This document shows positions 31,596 through 33,931 of a DNA stretch of 33,931 nt, piece by piece. Positions within the stretch are counted from its first letter, which is position 1; every line of letters begins with the position of its first letter. Under the pieces are notes generated by a model. The model did no database searches. It was not told the origin of the DNA and saw only the letters and a program-made list of their open reading frames with translations. A program made the translations under genes and the position numbers. The stretch is taken from assembly GCA_947303255.1 (NCBI GenBank), contig CAMYXL010000033.1:1-33931 (forward strand), given 5' to 3'. Origin of the DNA: an uncultured Clostridia bacterium (GTDB taxonomy: Bacteria; Bacillota; Clostridia; Saccharofermentanales; Saccharofermentanaceae).

Positions 31596-32503
31596 TTTGC
31601 CTCACCTCCCACCAGAGATATATAAAAGCTCTCAAGACTTTCATCATGATTATCAACAGTCAACAATTCACAGTTATCTTTGTCGAGCTCCAAAGTCAGT
31701 TTGGTGATACTGACAGTCTCATATATGTCGCATATCTTGTCATCAATAAGCTTATAATCAACACCCATTTCATCAAGTACTCTGACGAGCACATTCATAT
31801 CTGTAACAGATACTCTCATGCATTTGCGGCAGGATGCTTCCAGCTCTTCAGCACTCATCTCCCTAACTATCTTTCCATTGTCAATAAACCCATAGCAGGT
31901 TGCAAGACGGGAAAGCTCATCAAGAATATGTGACGAGATGAGAATAGTTATGTTTCTGTCATGATTAAGTTTTAACAGCAATTCTCTGATCTCGATTATT
32001 CCTTGCGGATCAAGACCGTTTATCGGTTCGTCTAAGATCAGGAAATCCGGATTGCCGCACAAAGCCACTGCGATACCTAGTCTTTGTCGCATACCCAAAG
32101 AAAAGTTCTTTGCTTTCTTATTTCCTGTGTTTTCCAATCCAACAATCTTTAATATCTCATCAATTCCCTTCATATTAGGGATCCCCAGTACCTTGTACTG
32201 CAGGCGAAGGTTTTCTCTGGCGGAACAGTCAAGATAGATTGAAGGTGTTTCAACAACTGCTCCGATCCTTCTTCTCGTTTTGAAGATCTTAGGATCATTG
32301 CTCTTTACTCCGTAGAGTTCAAACTCACCTTTTGTCTCAAATTGAAGTCCGCAAATAATTCGGATAAGCGTAGTCTTTCCTGCGCCGTTCTTTCCGACGA
32401 ATCCGTAGATAGATCCCTTCGGAACGTGCATAGTAAGATTATCAAGTGCCTGAAAGTTTCTATATTTTTTTGTCAGACAATTAGTTTGTAAAGCGTATTC
32501 CAT
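31592..32503 (-). CDS. ABC transporter ATP-binding protein
   Basis: This 303-residue ATPase has Walker A GKNGAGKTT (about 37-45), the signature FSLGMRQRL, Walker B DFLILDEPINGLDP and an H-loop ISSHILDEL. The extra ~80 residues after the core are typical of ATPases paired with ABC-2 permeases of the lantibiotic-immunity or multidrug type. A strong AAAGGAGG precedes the start. Four TCTTGAC direct repeats and a TATACT -10 lie in the gap before it, so it should be controlled by the adjacent response regulator. Confidence 0.93.
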   Translation of the reverse strand: MEYALQTNCLTKKYRNFQALDNLTMHVPKGSIYGFVGKNGAGKTTLIRIICGLQFETKGEFELYGVKSNDPKIFKTRRRIGAVVETPSIYLDCSARENLRLQYKVLGIPNMKGIDEILKIVGLENTGNKKAKNFSLGMRQRLGIAVALCGNPDFLILDEPINGLDPQGIIEIRELLLKLNHDRNITILISSHILDELSRLATCYGFIDNGKIVREMSAEELEASCRKCMRVSVTDMNVLVRVLDEMGVDYKLIDDKICDIYETVSITKLTLELDKDNCELLTVDNHDESLESFYISLVGGEAK

Positions 32504-32545
32504 TTCGTTTTACCTCCTTTGCTGACACGAGTATAGACAGTATTC

Positions 32546-32587
32546 GTCAAGAATCAGGTCAAGAAATACGTCAAGATTTAGTCAAGA
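32546..32587 (-). promoter_or_regulatory. Four TCTTGAC direct repeats: predicted response-regulator operator
   Basis: On the minus strand TCTTGAC occurs four times, at plus-strand positions 32581, 32570, 32558 and 32546, with spacings of 11, 12 and 12 bases. They lie between the response regulator stop and the ABC ATPase gene. A TATACT -10 follows at 32531-32536, with no good -35. Equal spacing near one helical turn is what tandem OmpR-family dimers bind. The first repeat overlaps the stop codon of the regulator gene. Confidence 0.65.
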
Positions 32588-33253
32588 TTTTCCGCTGACA
32601 AATTTAAATCCGATTCCCCACACAGTCTCAATATGATCCCTGCCGCTGATTTCCATGAGTTTTCTTCTAAGGTTGCTGATATGTTGCTTCAAAGATCTCT
32701 CCGTACAGTCAGGAGTATCGTAGGAAATCTTTTCGAGAAGGACACTTCTTGAGATAACCTGATCAGGATTACTCATTAGCAGCTTCAATATAGCCTGCTC
32801 TGTACGGGTAAGCTTTACGGGAACTTCGTTAACGGTTACTTCAGAGGACAATCCATCGATCCTTATTTCACCTTCAGAGATCGAGAGATCATCCGACTTA
32901 TTCTCGGATTTTCTGAGTTGAACCGTGATCCTTGCCAGAAGTTCCTTAGGGTCAAATGGCTTAGTAAGATAATCAGAGGCACCGGACAATAGAAGATTTA
33001 CTTTATCTGACGTATCAGCCTTAGCACTTAAAACAATGACAGGAATATTCTTGATATGCTTCATGACTTCTTCGCCGGTTAATCCCGGAAGCATCAGATC
33101 AAGCAAGATAAGATCTACATTATTCTTCTCCAGAAGAAACAACGCTTCTGTTCCGGAATATGCGCGCAAAACAGAGTATCCCTCTTCATTCAGGATCTCT
33201 TCCAGCATATCTCCTATATGTACATCATCATCTATAATCGCTATATTTTTCAT
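32582..33253 (-). CDS. OmpR/PhoB-family response regulator
   Basis: This 223-residue protein has a receiver domain (1-115) with the acidic pocket Asp8-Asp10, phospho-acceptor Asp52 (LILLDLMLP) and Lys in YLTKPF, and a C-terminal winged-helix domain (about 125-220) with RSVLLEKISYD and SLKQHISNLRRKLM, the OmpR recognition helix and wing. The start at ATG 33253 is preferred over GTG 33271. The adjacent kinase should phosphorylate it. It is the first gene of the operon, and it likely binds the four TCTTGAC repeats at its own 3' end. Confidence 0.94.
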   Translation of the reverse strand: MKNIAIIDDDVHIGDMLEEILNEEGYSVLRAYSGTEALFLLEKNNVDLILLDLMLPGLTGEEVMKHIKNIPVIVLSAKADTSDKVNLLLSGASDYLTKPFDPKELLARITVQLRKSENKSDDLSISEGEIRIDGLSSEVTVNEVPVKLTRTEQAILKLLMSNPDQVISRSVLLEKISYDTPDCTERSLKQHISNLRRKLMEISGRDHIETVWGIGFKFVSGKS

Positions 33254-33274
33254 CTTGTTGTACTCTAACACAAT

Positions 33275-33303
33275 AAAAGATGCTGCTCAACACAGCATCT
33301 TTT
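33275..33303 (-). terminator. Terminator between the cassette gene and the RR operon
   Basis: AAAAGATGCTG (33275-33285) and CAGCATCTTTT (33293-33303) form a perfect 11-bp stem around a 7-base loop. On the minus strand it is followed by TTTTATTG. It should stop the transcript of the 33426-33773 gene. Its promoter-side neighbour is the first 53-bp direct repeat. Confidence 0.8.
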
Positions 33304-33307
33304 AAAA

Positions 33308-33360
33308 TTTGACTAGGTCTTGCAAATGAGACCCATTCACGTTTCTGAGGGGAATCGAAC
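33308..33360. repeat. 53-bp direct repeat, copy 1
   Basis: This 53-bp segment starts TTTGACTAGGTCT and contains the small inverted repeat GGTCT-AGACC. It recurs at 33878-33930 with two mismatches (G/T and C/T) in the same orientation. The two copies flank the gene 33426-33773 with a period of 570 bases. Read on the minus strand the first copy falls after the gene and directly before its terminator. Confidence 0.85.
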
Positions 33361-33425
33361 GACTCTCTTTGTAAGGTATGTTTAGGATATAATCATCACA
33401 TCATTCCTACAAATTAGAATCTGTC

Positions 33426-33773
33426 TTATCCATCAACTGAAAAATACTGTAATTCCTCAAATGCATCATCTAAGAACTCAAACTCAAAAATATGCACATT
33501 GTCAAAACTCTGTTCAATATACGAAACTCGGCCATTATCATAATCGATAATTGGCTTACCAATCTTTTCTTTTACAGTTTCCACATCAATATCACCATAC
33601 ATCTGCTGCAAATCAGGTAACATAAATTCAGCAATGGCATCTAGATGTAAGCGATAATTTTGCGTAAGCACATCCACAACATTGCTTATATCATCATCTG
33701 GTTCTTCATCCCAAGCAAAAATAAGTCCGTCTTTTTCAAATATGAATTGTCCTAAATCTTCGTTAAATTCCAT
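33426..33773 (-). CDS. Small acidic protein of unknown function, repeat-flanked
   Basis: This 115-residue protein is very acidic and strand-rich, with EKDGLIFAWDEEPDDD near residue 15, KIGKPIIDYDN near residue 80, and an ending of LQYFSVDG. It has no signal peptide or membrane helix. I do not recognise the family; it looks like the small soluble immunity or DUF proteins common in polymorphic-toxin loci, but no toxin is here. Its DNA is richer in AT codons than the neighbours, which suggests recent transfer. It is bounded by the two 53-bp repeats and a terminator on each side. Confidence 0.65.
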   Translation of the reverse strand: MEFNEDLGQFIFEKDGLIFAWDEEPDDDISNVVDVLTQNYRLHLDAIAEFMLPDLQQMYGDIDVETVKEKIGKPIIDYDNGRVSYIEQSFDNVHIFEFEFLDDAFEELQYFSVDG

Positions 33774-33836
33774 TTATGCCTCCCAATGGTAAAATACTTG
33801 TTTCTTCATTCTACAATCCAATTATACTATTACAAA

Positions 33837-33880
33837 ATACCGCCCGACCTTATAAGATCAAGCGGTATCTGTTTTTTTTT
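33837..33880 (+). terminator. Hairpin with T-tract at the second repeat
   Basis: ATACCGC (33837-33843) and GCGGTAT (33862-33868) close a hairpin, with a further inner pairing of GACCTTATAAGATC. It is followed by nine Ts (33872-33880) on the plus strand and by TTTTG on the minus strand, so it may act in both directions. It is immediately followed by the second repeat copy. Confidence 0.7.
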
Positions 33881-33931
33881 GACTAGGTCTTTCAAATGAG
33901 ACCCATTCACGTTTCTGAGGGGAATTGAACT
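33878..33931. repeat. 53-bp direct repeat, copy 2, at the window edge
   Basis: This is the second copy of the repeat described at 33308-33360, 51 of 53 bases identical and in the same orientation. The window ends one base after it, so the sequence beyond is unknown. The position suggests that the assembly stopped here because of the repeat. Confidence 0.85.

Noticed and set aside
33340..33365. tRNA T-arm-like sequence GTTCGATTC on the minus strand within the repeat
   Set aside because: The 5' side of the T-stem does not pair with the 3' side, there is no anticodon or acceptor stem around it, and the second copy varies within the same word.
1..33931. CRISPR array, prophage or transposase
   Set aside because: No regularly spaced short repeats, no phage structural genes and no transposase signature were seen on either strand.

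Overview
The window looks like chromosomal DNA from a low-to-mid GC Gram-positive anaerobe of the class Clostridia, most like rumen or gut Lachnospiraceae and their relatives. This rests on strong AAGGAG-type ribosome binding sites, lipoboxes, an anaerobe-type flavodoxin/ferredoxin fusion, families common in Clostridia (DUF6054, DUF4003, CmpB-type permease, EFR1 ferrodoxin) and an esterase whose length and catalytic spacing match Est1E of Butyrivibrio. There is no rRNA, tRNA, CRISPR array, phage module or transposase. The assignment is by gene style only. Both ends lie in repeat-like DNA, so the window may be an assembly contig that stopped at repeats.

Layout. 1-115 is a GC-rich scrap plus a terminator. 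116-5299 (minus) holds a DUF6572/DUF1444 protein, a histidine phosphatase and a CDF transporter with an Mn-type site, then a DUF4003 protein and two GNATs. 5300-5804 has no protein gene but holds a promoter, an unidentified ~130-nt RNA, a terminator and a CcpA-like site. 5805-9673 (plus) encodes a cytosolic sugar-binding-protein/GGDEF fusion and a secreted subtilase with a DUF4214-like tail. 9724-14164 holds a membrane protein, a GNAT-nitroreductase fusion, a tandem PPK2 polyphosphate kinase and a PrsW protease with zinc ribbons. 14169-19195 (minus) is a nine-gene run: lipoprotein, DUF6054, two unknowns, P-loop kinase, Est1E-like esterase, GrpB, ASCH, HAD. 19358-20210 (plus) is a HAD phosphatase and a 56-aa membrane protein absent from ordinary ORF calls. 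20254-22995 (minus) is a GNAT followed by three abutting genes: an atypical SDR, a protein that aligns to ferredoxin-dependent bilin reductases, and an EFR1 flavodoxin/ferredoxin. 23076-24375 (plus) is an ECF sigma factor with an ECF-type promoter and its putative anti-sigma partner. 24372-29772 (minus) is an eight-gene run of GNATs, Nudix, MBL, nucleotidyltransferase, an HExxH/ricin protein and a lipoprotein. 29855-33253 (minus) is a response regulator, ABC transporter and histidine kinase operon with four direct repeats before the ABC genes. 33308-33931 is a small AT-rich gene between two 53-bp direct repeats.

The most interesting candidate system is the SDR + bilin-reductase-like + flavodoxin/ferredoxin operon. 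It has the parts of a reductive pathway (an NAD(P)H reductase, a ferredoxin-dependent reductase and its electron carrier), and both catalytic proteins resemble families that reduce tetrapyrroles. Other items worth following are the orphan RNA, the repeat-flanked cassette, the predicted response-regulator operator and the ECF autoregulatory promoter. All functional statements come from reading motifs and from memory of protein families; no search was run.
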